Source: Ailanthus altissimus (taxonomy: Eukaryota; Streptophyta; Magnoliopsida; Sapindales; Simaroubaceae). Taken from it: a stretch of 64,000 bases of DNA. The number at the start of each line of letters is the position of its first letter. Position 1 is the stretch's first letter. A program made the position numbers and the translations under genes. A model generated the notes under the pieces. The model was given only the letters and a program-made list of their open reading frames with translations, had not been told where the DNA came from and made no database searches. The stretch lies in NCBI GenBank assembly GCA_946807835.1, contig OX327686.1, forward strand, positions 10,168,001-10,232,000, in the 5' to 3' direction. Positions 36,561 to 47,995 of the stretch are shown one piece after another.

Positions 36561-37551
36561 AACTCGAAGCATTACTTTTCCTAGCTGAAGTAATCTAACT
36601 TTTCACAAACCCTGCAATATATTACAGATGTGAGAAGGACATGCGGTATCTAATACCCAACCTAAACTAGCATCAAATGTTATAGAAATGTCAATGATAG
36701 GAAAGCAAATACCTGAGGGAGTCTTCTTCAAAGTAGCAAGGTATCTAGGGCAGTTACGTTTCCAATGTCCATCATCATTGCAAAAGAAACACTTTTCTTT
36801 TGCTTTGTCCTTCTTCTCTTAAAGTTTGAATATCTGTCGCATTTAAAGACCCATTCGAGGTATCTGCTTTACCTTCATTTTCTTCTTCCCTTTGGACTTC
36901 CCAGAAGCCTTTGGGGCAGAAGATGAAGCACTCTGAACCAAGGAGGCCAAACCCCTTTACTCATGTCCTCATCTACTATCTTTAGCATGTTATGAAGATC
37001 AACATATGTAGGGGTTCATCCTTGCATGTTGAAGTTCATAATGAACTGTGCATATGACATTGACTGGAAAATTAAACTATTCCCCAAGTTATTATTCAGA
37101 GAAATGTTCATCATCTCCAACCTCTCTATAAATCCAATCATTCTAAGTATGTGGGGACTCACTAGACTGCCTTCAGATAGCCTGACCTAAAAAGTGCTTT
37201 GGCGACCCTATAAATCTCGACCTGAAGTTAGTCACCAAAGAGCTCCTTCAGATGGAGCATAATACTACTAACACTATCCATGCAGATATGCCTTAACTGC
37301 AGATCTGTAGATATATAGGCAATGATGTAAGATTTAACTTTTAAATTGTCATCTAACCTTTTTCGATAAGTCACCCCCTCCTCTAGGGTGGCACTATCAG
37401 AAACACATCTGGGCAATTTCTGATCAATAATGTATCCAAACTTATCTGAATTTAGAATGATTCTTAAATTCATGAGCCAATCTGAATAATTTTCTATACC
37501 CTTGAGTTGGTGTGCATCAAGTATGAGCGCGAAAGGGTTAGTGGATGCCAT
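36561..37551 (-). pseudogene. Copia gag and protease start
   Basis: Gag starts at the ATG at 37551 (MASTNPFALILDAHQLKGIE) and stays open to 37228. It is then interrupted, but the zinc knuckle CFFCNDDGHWKRNC (36750-36793, CX2CX4HX4C) is intact. The retropepsin region follows as WVLDTACPSHIC near 36612-36662. The usual DTG/DSG has become DTA. The MASTN...FALILDAH-L-G-NY-DW pattern is typical of this plant Copia gag type. Confidence 0.88.
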
Positions 37552-37780
37552 TATAGCTTTAAAAAATAAAACAAATAAACGATGTTAGCGGATATAAAAT
37601 TATTAAATTGTTAATAAAATATTTTAAAATATGGATATAATAATTATACTTTTTTTTTAAATTTAAAACACCTTACCACTGTTTTACATAGTCCATTTAA
37701 TCTCTCAAACGAGATAACGATAATTTAAACTCTTTTAAATTATATAGTGAGAAGTGGACTCTATTGACATTTTATTCCAG

Positions 37781-38072
37781 CCTTACGCTGTAACAATATT
37801 GGTCTTTGTAAATTCAACAGGTAAACAACTCTTGTTAATTGCATCTCATGCAATTCTTACCACTGATCCTAAATACACATTTTTCTTACGCTGTAGCAAT
37901 ATTAGGTAAGTGTATTCCAGATTAATTTATCAGTAATCAAATATATGTTACTGATACTACCCTCACGCTATAGCAATATTGAGCAATATATTCGCATATA
38001 TTTGCCTCATCTCATATTTAACCAGCATAGTCTAAGTCACACCGACCAAATCCCTTACGCTGTAACAATATT
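37781..38072 (-). repeat. Four dispersed copies of a 20-bp motif in the Copia leader
   Basis: Plus-strand form CCTTACGCTGTAACAATATT at 37781-37800. Near copies are at 37884-37903, 37961-37980 and 38053-38072. Spacings are 103, 77 and 92 bp. The sequence between copies is not conserved, so this is not simple tandem duplication. Confidence 0.88.
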
Positions 38073-38389
38073 AAAAAAAGACTGACATGACCTGCCTAAC
38101 ACTATATTGACAAGACAGACCATTTAAAACACTATCAAATAATATAATAAAATTCAATCTGATTAAGAGAGATTTTTATACACTGGCTTCCATCTCATGG
38201 GAAGGTGATTTCTTAATCAGTCATTTACTTCTGTGCAAACACAACTAACCATCACCAGTAGGGCTCCTATTGTGGTTACCAACATAGAGAAAAATGATCA
38301 CAGTTTATAATGCAGACTAATAACTCTTATCACTGCATCTCATAAGCCCTCACATGTATATTTAATTTTAGAACAATTTAAAATTCTGA

Positions 38390-38640
38390 GTGTACAGTGT
38401 CAGCATCACGGTATTGGGCTCCCAGTACTAGAGGATAGAGCCCCCAGCACCGTGGCGCCAGAACATTGGTGTTGTGGCATTGGGAGTCAAAACCCTCAAT
38501 GCCACAGTACAGATTTACCAACATTGTAGTGCTAGGCCTGGAAACCCTAATGCCGCGGTGTTCACCATCCAGCGTTGCGACACTAAGGCCTGAAAAGTCC
38601 CAACACCACGGCGTCCCAGTGTCATCCACCTTGGTATACC
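38390..38640 (-). repeat. GC-rich degenerate repeats of about 53-60 bp in the Copia leader
   Basis: On the minus strand about four units share the words CGCCGTGGTGTTGGGA, then TTTTCAGGCCT-AGTG, then GCAACGCTGG, with heavy divergence. An 83-codon frame (38629-38378) stays open across them. The block stands out in composition from the AT-rich surroundings and resembles 6900-7080. Confidence 0.6.
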
Positions 38641-38744
38641 AATTTCAACACTTGAAATGCACCATTTGACACCATGACTTCACTAACAACATCCCAACAC
38701 TCAAAAAACACCAAATCAACACAAAAACTAGCTTTGATACCATA

Positions 38745-41014
38745 TACAAACGTAGAATATTTTATGGTGTATACATGTGGTATTTGTGTTCATATAGCAT
38801 GCATACGCATCAAATAAATACATATACACAACGAAAGCATTAAAACAATAATGAACACATTTAAATTGCGCATTTTAATCACATTAATATAGAATTGAGA
38901 ATAAATTACCTTTAAAAGCTTTTGGACTATAAATTTTTTAGGTCTGCTCGAAGTGTTGTTCGTTAGCAGTTCTAATGATCAAATGAATGGTTTGGTCAGC
39001 TAATATAGCAGCCTAAATCTAACTTGATTTAACTCTTTATACTTGATTAACAATTAATCAAAGCTTAACTCTTAAGCTATTTATATAAATATAAAGCAAT
39101 TTATATTTTTCTTCTAATTCAACACTTAAACAAGAAAAATATTCGACTAATTACTTTGTAATTTGGCCGATTTGTGTAAAGAAATAGAGAAAATGAAAAA
39201 TGGGGTTTTGTTTCCTTTGTTTCTAATATTTAGAAGCAAAACAAAATGACACTTCTCTTTCCTCTCTCAGTAATGGCCGGCCATTCACTTAATTATATAT
39301 AAAATGAATTCATTTTATTAATTAAATATTTGCTTCATAACACTTTAACTACACTTTAACTTAACCAATGTTAACACATTAACTTTGGTTTAGTTAAAGA
39401 AGACTTAACACTTAAGGAATTATAGATATTTTGATTTAACTTTACCATAGTTAATATTTTAACTTAAGTTAAGTTATACAAATATCCAACTAACTAAACC
39501 CATTAGTTAACTATTAATTATAGTTTAACTAACTATTTATTTAATAATTAAATAAGTAGATAATTTGATTATTTAATAATAAAATAATTAATTAAGTGAT
39601 ATTAGCCGTAAGCCTTCTTTTAACCTAATGTGGGTCCATAAAATTCAACACATGAGTTAATTTATCTGAATGCTCATTATGCATTATGTGTCACTATTTA
39701 ATTGGTCAATAATAATTATTAACTAATTAATGTACTTAACACTTAAGTATTAACATGCGCATATCTCGAGAGTTTCTGAAACAAATATTCGGCTTTGTTG
39801 GATTTTATAGGATTAAACTATTAAATCTAGTACACTGCCCCAATGCAAAATTAGTTCACTTCATATTACAGGACTCTCCAAGTCTACGTTCGATTTGTTA
39901 AATAGAACTATTCCATGAGTCCGTGAACAATACTCCACGCACACTTCATGAAAATTATAAATGAGTCTGTATTCAGCGTTGGACTATACAAGTTGAGGTC
40001 AAAGCGTATATGTATAATCATTCCATCACTTATACCTTGGATGTGCGGGGATATAGATCTACACCGCCAAATCTCTGTTTACTCATCCATAAACTTATCT
40101 CCAGATTCGTATCTCAATGAACAATATACGCAAACCCTTTGCTATATTGTTCAACCCTGTGGGAAACTTTTTTTTCAGGTTTATTTCTTATGGCCATAAG
40201 ACTTCCTGAGATACAATCTTGGAGCATCGGGTATACAATCCACCTATAGGAGCTAACGGATCCTATATCTATGCACATGAACATTGGACCATACCCATCG
40301 ACACGTAGCAGTCAAACTATGAAAGATCTCTGACATTCGTGGAATCAAATTATGGTGAATCACCCACAAGCTTACCATGGCACTTAGGTCAAAGAACCAA
40401 AAATATTGCTCAACTGGAGAGAACCTTCTATTGATGGTTTCAAAGGATATCTATTGGGGTCCTCGGGAGTATGTCTAGTATTCAGTCTTAATTGAATATT
40501 CATATGTCAATACGAGCTCTAAGCTCATGGTTAGTTAAGAACAACTATTTGTACCCCTGCAGATATAGACATACACTTATTTATATAAAAACGATTTACT
40601 AATACCTGTATTGGTGAAAATAGATTAGGAACACTGTGTTTGAAAACATACTTGTATAATGACATTTTCTAGTACCTTATTGCAACTATGTCATTACTGG
40701 TATACTCTTAAGGTTTTGTCTTATTACAGATAAGGTTCTAACTCCTTATATTTCACTGACGCTTATAACCTGTTAACTCTTCGCAGTGTTAACACTTAGC
40801 ATTTATAACTTTCAGCGTTGCTACCTCTTAACCCTGATCTAAACTCCTTTAGACCAAATCTGAACTCTTTTAGATTATATAATTTCTATAGCGTTACAAG
40901 CATTAGTACCTTTTAATATAAGTTATTAGCAATTTAATAAAATATATATTGTATAAATATTATCAAATAAATATTCATACAAACAAAGATGGCATAGAAT
41001 CACATATCCTAATA
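38745..41014 (-). repeat. 5' LTR of the 10.5-kb Copia element (copy 4)
   Basis: A 2.27-kb LTR, outer end TATTAGGATATGTG at 41014, inner end next to the PBS at 38742. It matches 30480-33630 over its whole length apart from the insertion and deletion noted there. It contains GGCCGGCC near 39276 and the conserved hairpin at 40119-40152. Confidence 0.87.
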
Positions 41015-41388
41015 ATCTATTCTTCCTCTTATGTGCTAGGTGCAAGAACAAACTCTATAAGAATTGTTCGGGGTAACTAAGCTTGTTCATTGGAAGCCAA
41101 CTAGGCTAGCACATCAGCCTAATGGTTTTCCCTCCCTAGGATTAACCTCACTTTAGCTTTTCTAAACTAACTTATTAGGATTTTAACCTTCTTTAGATAA
41201 GCTATCATATTTTCCTTTAGTGTTTCAATGTTTCCATTCACTTGATTTACCACTAATTGGAAATCACTCTTCACTAGTATTTCTGTGGCTACTATAGCTC
41301 GAGCCACTCTCAGTCCATCTAGGAGATCCTCATACTCAGCTTTATTGTTAGAGGCCTTGAACCCAAATCTAATAGCATAGCTTATTTC
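41015..41388 (-). pseudogene. Second (archaeal-type) RNase H of the gypsy element, 3' part
   Basis: Minus strand: EISYAIRFGFKASNNKAEYE, then DLLDGLRVARAI, then VKSDFQLVVNQVNGNIE. This is the plant Tat-lineage second RNase H. Asp and Glu positions of the fold (KAEYE, KSDFQLV) are visible. The open frame 41460-41167 begins in the neighbouring LTR, so the first 24 residues or so are not RNase H. The 5' part of the domain is at 44010-44110, across the solo LTR. Confidence 0.87.
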
Positions 41389-41855
41389 TGTAGGGTGTTG
41401 TATGCGTATGCACCGTGTTATGGGTGAATGCGTGTATTTTAAATAATTTAAATATTGCATGTCTCACATACAATGTAGCAAAATTAATACACATTAAAAT
41501 AATCTCATTACACTAATGAGATTAAGGGACTCACCTTCGAAGCGTGCTTTGAACAATTCTAGTTGGAGATGTGGTGGACTTCCTCAAGCTAAAATAATAA
41601 CTTTTTATTTTCAACGAAATATATATATATATATTATTGAAGCAACTTTTACTTCAATATTATTTCTCGGACCTTTCTAAAGTAGTAATGCTAACATTTA
41701 AATTTTATTTTTAAAATGCCTTCTAAAAAAACACGCATCCATGAAATGAAACGAGGTTGACAATTTATAGCCAAAACTACCTCATTCTTGGCCAATAAAA
41801 AGCCAATAATTGTTGGCCAAATTATAAACATGACAAGGATCAATTTTATCCTTGT

Positions 41856-42031
41856 CATGCTTAGTAAAATTGATAAATCACTTTAAAGAAGTGTAGATAA
41901 AATTATGGTTTCAACTAGTGGCATAATACCTTTCAAATGTTGCCATGCTTAGTAAAATTGATAAATCACTTTAATGAAGTGTGGATAAAATTATGGTTTC
42001 AACTAGTGGTATAATACCTTTCAAATGTTGC
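41856..42031. repeat. 88-bp tandem duplication within the solo LTR
   Basis: CATGCTTAGTAAAATTGATA recurs at 41856 and 41944. The two units are almost identical over 88 bp. A further pair of about 56-bp units (TTCAATTTCAATTTG...GTATTTGTCTTTAAAA) follows at 42128-42236. Confidence 0.9.
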
Positions 42032-42309
42032 CACTTTATGCAAGTACAAAACTATTTGGCATACAAATCATACTTATCATAATGGCCAACATACGTTAAT
42101 TCAAAGTGTAAGAAAGCCATTACTAATTTCAATTTCAATTTGATCAAATTGTATTTGTCTTTAAAAGTAAAATATCCTGTTAGTTTCAATTTCAATTTGG
42201 TGAAATTGTATTTGTCTTTAAAATTAAAATATTATTAACAACCCTTTTGGCCTATTTATTTAATGCATCAAATAAAATAATTAGTTTATTTATTTATTTA
42301 TTAATTTTT

Positions 42310-42890
42310 AATTAAGTACTCATATAAATTATTGGTACAATTTGAGATATACATTAAGTAAATAAAAGTGTCAAGTCTCACTTGACACAATTTTAGGTTT
42401 AACAATTAAACCTTAACTATTCTTCGAAAGACCTTGAAATAAATAGATGGCAAATTAATATAATTTAAATAAAATAATAATTATTTTATTTAAATGATAG
42501 CTATATTTACTAATGCCTAATTTAGCACCCATATAAATTATTGACACAATTTGAGGCATACACTAGGTAGATAAAAATTTCAAGTCTCACTTGACACAAT
42601 TTTAAGTTTAATACTTAAACCTTAACTATTCATCGAAAGACCCTGAAATAAATAAATAGCTAATTAATATAATTTAAATAAATTAACAATTATTTCATTT
42701 AAATAGTAGTTATATCTACCAATGCCTAATTTAGTACCCATACAAATTATTGGCACAATTTGAAGCATACACTAGATAGATAAAAATGTCTAGTCTCACT
42801 TAGTATAATTTTAAGTTTTACATTTAAATCTTAGCTATTCTCCGAGAGACTCTGAAATAAATAAATAATTTTAAAAAACTTCCTGGATGG
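42310..42890. repeat. 209-bp tandem repeat, about 2.8 copies, within the solo LTR
   Basis: ATATAAATTATTG occurs at 42322 and 42531 and, as ATACAAATTATTG, at 42740, exactly 209 bp apart. Each unit also carries CAAGTCTCACTTGACACAAT and a CTTCGAAAGACC-TGAAATAAAT segment. Confidence 0.9.
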
Positions 42891-44009
42891 AACAATTTGA
42901 TCTAATGTGCTACCCACGTGCTCAATGTATACACTTTATATAGTGAGACTCCCTAGGCTCACACCCATTTTGTCTCATAAAATATTTCGGTAAGTCTATA
43001 ACCGATGCCCCCCCCCCCCCCACACACGTTATGGATAATATAAAATCATGAGTTAAACTATACAAGTTGAGGTTTATCCATATTTGTATAATCCATCCGT
43101 CATTAATATTCTGGAAGAGCAGAGACATAGATCAACACTGCCAAATCCTCTATTGCTCAACCATAAACTTATCTTCTCAATTCATATTCTGATGAACAAT
43201 ATTCACAAACTTTTTTGAGCGATATTGTTTATACTACGGAAAACTATTTTCTAGGTTTAATACTTATAGCCATAAGACTTCCTTGAATACAACTTTAGAG
43301 CATCTGGATATTTAACTCATCCATATAAGCTAACGAATCCTATATCTACACACACTGGACTCCATAGGCATCAGACCATACCCAACGACACTCAGCGGTC
43401 AGATCATAAAAGGTCTCTAATATTTGTAGAACCTAAGTATGGCAGATCACTCACAAGCCCACTGTAGTGCTCAAGTCAAAGGACTACAAATACTAAGAAG
43501 ACCCTCAATTGACGGTTTTATGGGATATCCATTGGAAGTCTTCATTGAGTCTTGTTCAGTATCCAGTCCTTAGTGAATACCTATATATCTATACGAACTT
43601 CAACTAAGCTCATGGTCTGCTAAGATTAACTATCTGGATAATCCAGATATAAATATACACTGATATATATTAATCAGTTCCACTTGACAAATCCTACATT
43701 GGTAGAAATAGATCAGGAACATATAATTCGATAACATACTTGCACAATGACATTTCCTAGCAACTCTTGCAACTATTTGTAACTGTGTCATTGTTAGTAT
43801 ATTCCTAGGTTTTTATTCTATTTCAGACAAGGTTTTAACTCTTTAGACCTGATCTAAACTCCTTCATATCAGTATAATGTTCAAAATATTACAAGCATCT
43901 TACGTTATAAAAATAATTAGCGATTTAATGAAATATTTATTTATTACATAATTATGAAAATACAATATTCATATAAAATTAGGATGGTACATGAGCACAA
44001 ATTTCAACA

Positions 44010-45330
44010 ATTTTAACTCCTTCTAGATTAATAAGGACAATCTCTGATACATACCTTTGAAGATTAGATGCTCCATCAATGTAAAGTACCTAAGTCGTAC
44101 TCTTACTTGGTGTCTCTTTCTCAATCTCCCTCATTTTCAGGCCCCAGGCATATATTTTGTCACAAAATCAACTAGGGTCTAGCCCTTGATTATTGCTTGG
44201 GGTTTATATTATAGGTCGAATTCACTTAGTTTTATCGATCATCTGACTAGACGTCCTGAAAAATTTGGCTTATGCAGAATCTGTCTAAAGGGCTGATTTA
44301 TCACAACCATAATAGTATGGTCGTAACTTTCTTCTTGATATTGTAAGGGTGAGAACTATCTTTTTTGTAGGTAGATATCTGCTCTCTGGGTCGGTGAAGG
44401 ATTTATTGGCAAAATAAATTTGTTGCTTGACCTCTATTTTCTTATTGACTAGTACTAAACTCACCGTTTCACTTGAGACACCAAGATACATTATTAACTC
44501 ATCCCCTTAGGCTAGGACAACAATGAAAAATTGGAAGAGGTAAGCCTTGAGTTGTTGAAAAGCTTCCTTATATTCTAAAGTCCATCAATTATTCTCTCTT
44601 CTCTTTATGGCTTGAAAGAACTAAAAACACTTATCTATGGCTCGGGATATACTTTGGCCCAAGGCTGCTACTTTTACCGTGAGTTATTGAATCTTTTTAA
44701 TCGTGCTTGCAGGCTTCATCTCTAACATAGCTAAGATTTTTATCTAGTTTAGCTTTTATTCCCTTATTGCTAACATGAATCTCAAGCACTTGCTAGACTT
44801 CACCGTAAAATCACATTTATTAGGATTTAACTTCATGTTGTGCTTTCTCAGAATATCAAAATCTTTCGCATGGTCCCCCATTTAGTAGATTTAGCTATTA
44901 TATAGTCTACATACACTTTTATATTCTTGCCTATCAAGGGTTTGAATAACTTGTTAACTAACCTTTGATAAGTAGGCCCTGTATTTTTAAAGACGAACAA
45001 CATCACTTTGTAATAATAAATTCCATGATATGTGACTAAAGAAGTTTTTTCTTGATTTAGAAGCAGCATGTGGATATGGTTATGCCTTGAAAAGGTATCT
45101 ATAAAACTGATCAGTTTGCGCCCTATTGTAGAGTCAACCAGTTGGTCTATTTTAGAAAGGGAAAAGATATCTTCGGGGCACGCTTTGTTCAAGTCAGTGA
45201 AGTCAACACATATCCTCTACTTTTCATTTGCCTTTTTCAGCATGACGATGTTAGCTAGCCATTTAGAGTAATACACTTCCCTGATGAATCCTATGGCTAA
45301 TAGTTTCTTTACTTTATCTGCTACTTCTTC
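44010..45330 (-). pseudogene. Gypsy reverse transcriptase, first RNase H and start of second RNase H
   Basis: Minus strand, read from 45330 down: broken RT; then 45192-44848, which contains FKNTGPTYQRLVNKLF and KVYVDYIIAKS; then 44491-44285, which reads YLGVSSETVSLVLVNKK, QIYFANKSF and SRRKLRPYYYG (RT-linked RNase H); then LYIDGASNLQ at about 44080, which opens the second RNase H. The catalytic YVDD of RT has become YVDY, so the second aspartate is lost. Many stops interrupt the frame. Confidence 0.85.
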
Positions 45331-45539
45331 ATTTCTTTCCTGGCTAAATATCCTTATCTTCTGCTTGTTCGGCCTAAAAGTCAAAATTATTGCTAGTGCA
45401 CGAGAGGCTAGCGCAGGGTCAATCCCTATTATATATTCGTGTAACTATGAAAAGATGTCTGAAAAATCTTTCACCAATGTTTTTAACCCCTCCTTGACCT
45501 TAGGTTCAAGCTGGGAAAATCTTAACTACCTTTTCAAGC

Positions 45540-46100
45540 ACATCAGGTTTAACTTGAACCGAGCTTAACTCTTTTGCCGACTCAGGTGATTCTTTATTAT
45601 ATCCCATAGATCAACAATAGAGATGCAATAAATCCTTTTAGCTGACATCGCATAACAACATCTAGCCATTTTCTGATCTTCAGACATAACACTTATCCTT
45701 TCTCTAATAGGGAATTTGAGCTTTAGATAGTGTATAGATAGGGGCTGCATTAATGTTTCTCATAAACAATTTCCCGAGCAAGATTTTGTACAGGAATGAC
45801 TGGTCAACTATCATAAATTTAGTCATTATTGTTTTTTCATATAGTTTTTTACCCAAGGTCATCGAAAGGGCCACTATGTTGATCGACATCACACAATTCT
45901 CACCAAATCCTTGTAATAGTGTTTAGGTTCTTTGCATCTGTAAATTTTTAATCTTTAGTTCATCTAGGGTTTCTTTGAATATTATGTCGACTAAACTCTT
46001 AAGGTAACCAATACCATATGAACTTTTATACCTACCACCTATATGGCTACAACAAGTGCATCATCATGTGTGTAACTTACTCCTTGGGCGACTTCCTTGG
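45540..46100 (-). pseudogene. Gypsy protease region
   Basis: Minus strand includes DALVVAI, then a degraded stretch where the protease active site should lie. ALSMTLGKKLYEKTIMTKFM, IVDQSFLYKILLGKLFMRNI and NAAPIYTLS follow. This is the conserved YN-ILGR--L-----V-ST-H region of Tat-type elements in degraded form. It sits between gag and RT as expected. Confidence 0.72.
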
Positions 46101-47803
46101 TAAACATGATTTGGAATTCTTGTTGTAGCCGTGATTTTTTGGCCAATAATATGTTACACATGACTTGATGTTCCATCCTTGAATACCATGAGTAATTCTT
46201 CCTTTGTTGGTTTGAGTCCCCCGTCAGTATTGGTCCCCTAGAGATAATTATAGTGGCATTTTGAGCATACCCGTTGGGGCAATCAGTGGGTTGGTTATAC
46301 TATTTATCACCCCAAAATTTCCCTAGATATCCATTCCTCATCAGGGTATCCACATGCTTTTTCAACTCAAGGCACTCATTAGTAGCATACCCCAAACTGT
46401 GGTGAAATTCACACCTTCTCAAATTTGTCCATTGCTTTAATGTCTTGCCTTTATGAGAGGCTTCAAAAAGTAAGCATATATTCTTAATAGCCTTGTAGAT
46501 ATCCTCTAGTGGGACAACTAAAGGAAGAAAGTTACCGATCTAAGTTACCCTTTGTTCCTCAGTTGGGTGATCTTTTAAGCTTCTAGGGCTTTTGGGCTGC
46601 TTGGGGTAATTGGCCTAAAGGTGATACCTGCTCTGTCTGTCATTTCTCTAGGTAGGGGGTTTGTTGTACTTGTTTAGGTAAATAGCCCTTTATTATTATG
46701 GCTTATCGATTATATCCACTGTTAGGTATTTTCGCAGGAAGATGGGTGGCACGATGAGCTCTCCCTTCACTTTCGATATATTTTATTCTCCTATAGGCAG
46801 ATTTGACTATGAGCAGTGTCCATAAGTGACCTCTTCGCCTCCTCTTCTTCCGCTATGACAATATATTTGGATGATTTGTTATATGCAGTAGTATAGTTCA
46901 AAATATTACTCTCAAACAAGTAATACCAGAATATCTTTAACTTTGGCTTAAACTTAAGAGCTTCTAAGGCTATTGGTTGGTCGAATGCTCCCAGTAAGAT
47001 CACTTCCTTATGGAATATCTTCATGTAACTTTGAGGATTTCAGTTTTCTCATGCTTGATCTCTTTTAGCTACCAAGATCTTTCACTATTTCATAAGAACC
47101 TCAAAAATGTTGTACAAACTTTTTCAATGAGCTTATGGTAAGATGAAATACTCTACTGCTTTAGACCTTGATATAAAAAGAGAACTGAGCCTTTAAGATT
47201 CATGTGAAAGAGCCTACATATTTGTTTTTTTTTAAGGCCAATGATAGAAAGTAGATCGGTCACCTAGTCAACATAATAGTTCAGATTTATTACTTTTCAA
47301 TAGGTAAGAAAGCTCAGCAATCTAAGCCCACTTTGTAGCTCCATATCTCTCATCTCATTAGTCAATGTAGATCTTCTATCCTTCTCTATCTTATTTAGAA
47401 AAGGCTGGTCTTTCTTCTCTTTCTTTTCTATGAGGTTCTTTAGCCTTTCTTTTAACCCTCAAACTTTATCCTCTTGAGGCTACTTGGCACTTAATTATTC
47501 TGGACCGTTATACTCATGCCTTATAATCTATTTAGAATCCCTGACTCGAGATATATCTCATTCTTCTGGCAATTGGCTGAGCCTCCCCACCTTAGTAAGG
47601 TCGTAGAGGACCTCTGATCTCTCATCCCAAATATGCCAGCTTTGGTTCTTCTGAGGGTTCAGACCCCGAGGGTTGGGATTTTTCCTCCGTTCATCCTTTA
47701 TCTCCCCTCTTCTGTCTTTGCCCTTCTTTTTCAACATCTCCACCATCAATTGCCTCAATTCCTCCCTCAAAATTGATAGCTTCTCTTGAACCTCTCTGGG
47801 CAA
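46101..47803 (-). pseudogene. Gypsy gag region
   Basis: Minus strand: 47803-47558 encodes a charged, coiled-coil-like N-terminal segment (MPREVQEKLSILREELRQLM, later PNPRGLNPQ). 47024-46791 reads as a capsid-like segment (ILLGAFDQPIALEALKF, later SKYIVIAEEE). Near 46410-46300 CEFHHSLGYATNECLELKKH and RNGYLGKF match the zinc-binding CxxH region of Tat gag. GGPTLTGDSN-like residues follow. Interrupted by stops throughout. Confidence 0.78.
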
Positions 47804-47969
47804 GAAAATTTCAAATAACCTAGTTAGTTTTGTTGGATGGGCTCATTGGGTTCTATTTCTACCTAGATTCCCCAATTGTTGTTGTCCCATAAGTTGGTTC
47901 CTACTGTTAGATGAGTGTTCTGCCATTTGTTGTTATTTTGGTAGATGTTTAACTAAGTTTTTTGTTCTG

Positions 47970-47995
47970 TTGCCATAGACGTTGCCAAAAATTAT
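47970..47995 (-). other. Primer-binding-site region of the gypsy element
   Basis: Reading on the minus strand, the LTR end CGGTCA is followed by ATAATTTTTGGCAACGTCTA and TGGCAAC. This parallels the LTR-B junction at 21607 and the TTTGGCGCCGTCTGTGG pattern of Tat elements. Confidence 0.65.

Larger units (their letters stand above)
37552..38744 (-). other. Copia 5' leader with PBS and two internal repeat sets
   Basis: The minus-strand sequence TGGTATCAAAGC at 38742-38731 sits just inside the 5' LTR. It matches the initiator-Met tRNA primer-binding consensus TGGTATCAGAGC with one change. Downstream are an about 250-bp GC-rich block of degenerate repeats (38390-38640) and four copies of a 20-bp motif (37781, 37884, 37961, 38053). 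Gag begins at 37551. Confidence 0.8.
41389..44009 (-). mobile_element. Solo Copia LTR (copy 5) inserted in the gypsy RNase H
   Basis: 2.6 kb, from TGTTGAAATTTGTGC at 44009 to TGTAGGG at 41389. It is flanked by ATTTC (41384-41388) and ATTTT (44010-44014). RNase H sequence is continuous when it is removed. It belongs to the same LTR family as copies 1-4 but to a subfamily shared with 56165-58300 (GGCCA-rich R region and TATAAATTG box near 41780). A 14-base poly-C/G tract lies at about 43008-43021. The hairpin is at 43194-43230. Confidence 0.88.

Noticed and set aside
43008..43021. Homopolymer of about 14 C
   Set aside because: Unusual in AT-rich DNA but inside a dead LTR; could be a sequencing or slippage artefact, so no function is claimed.
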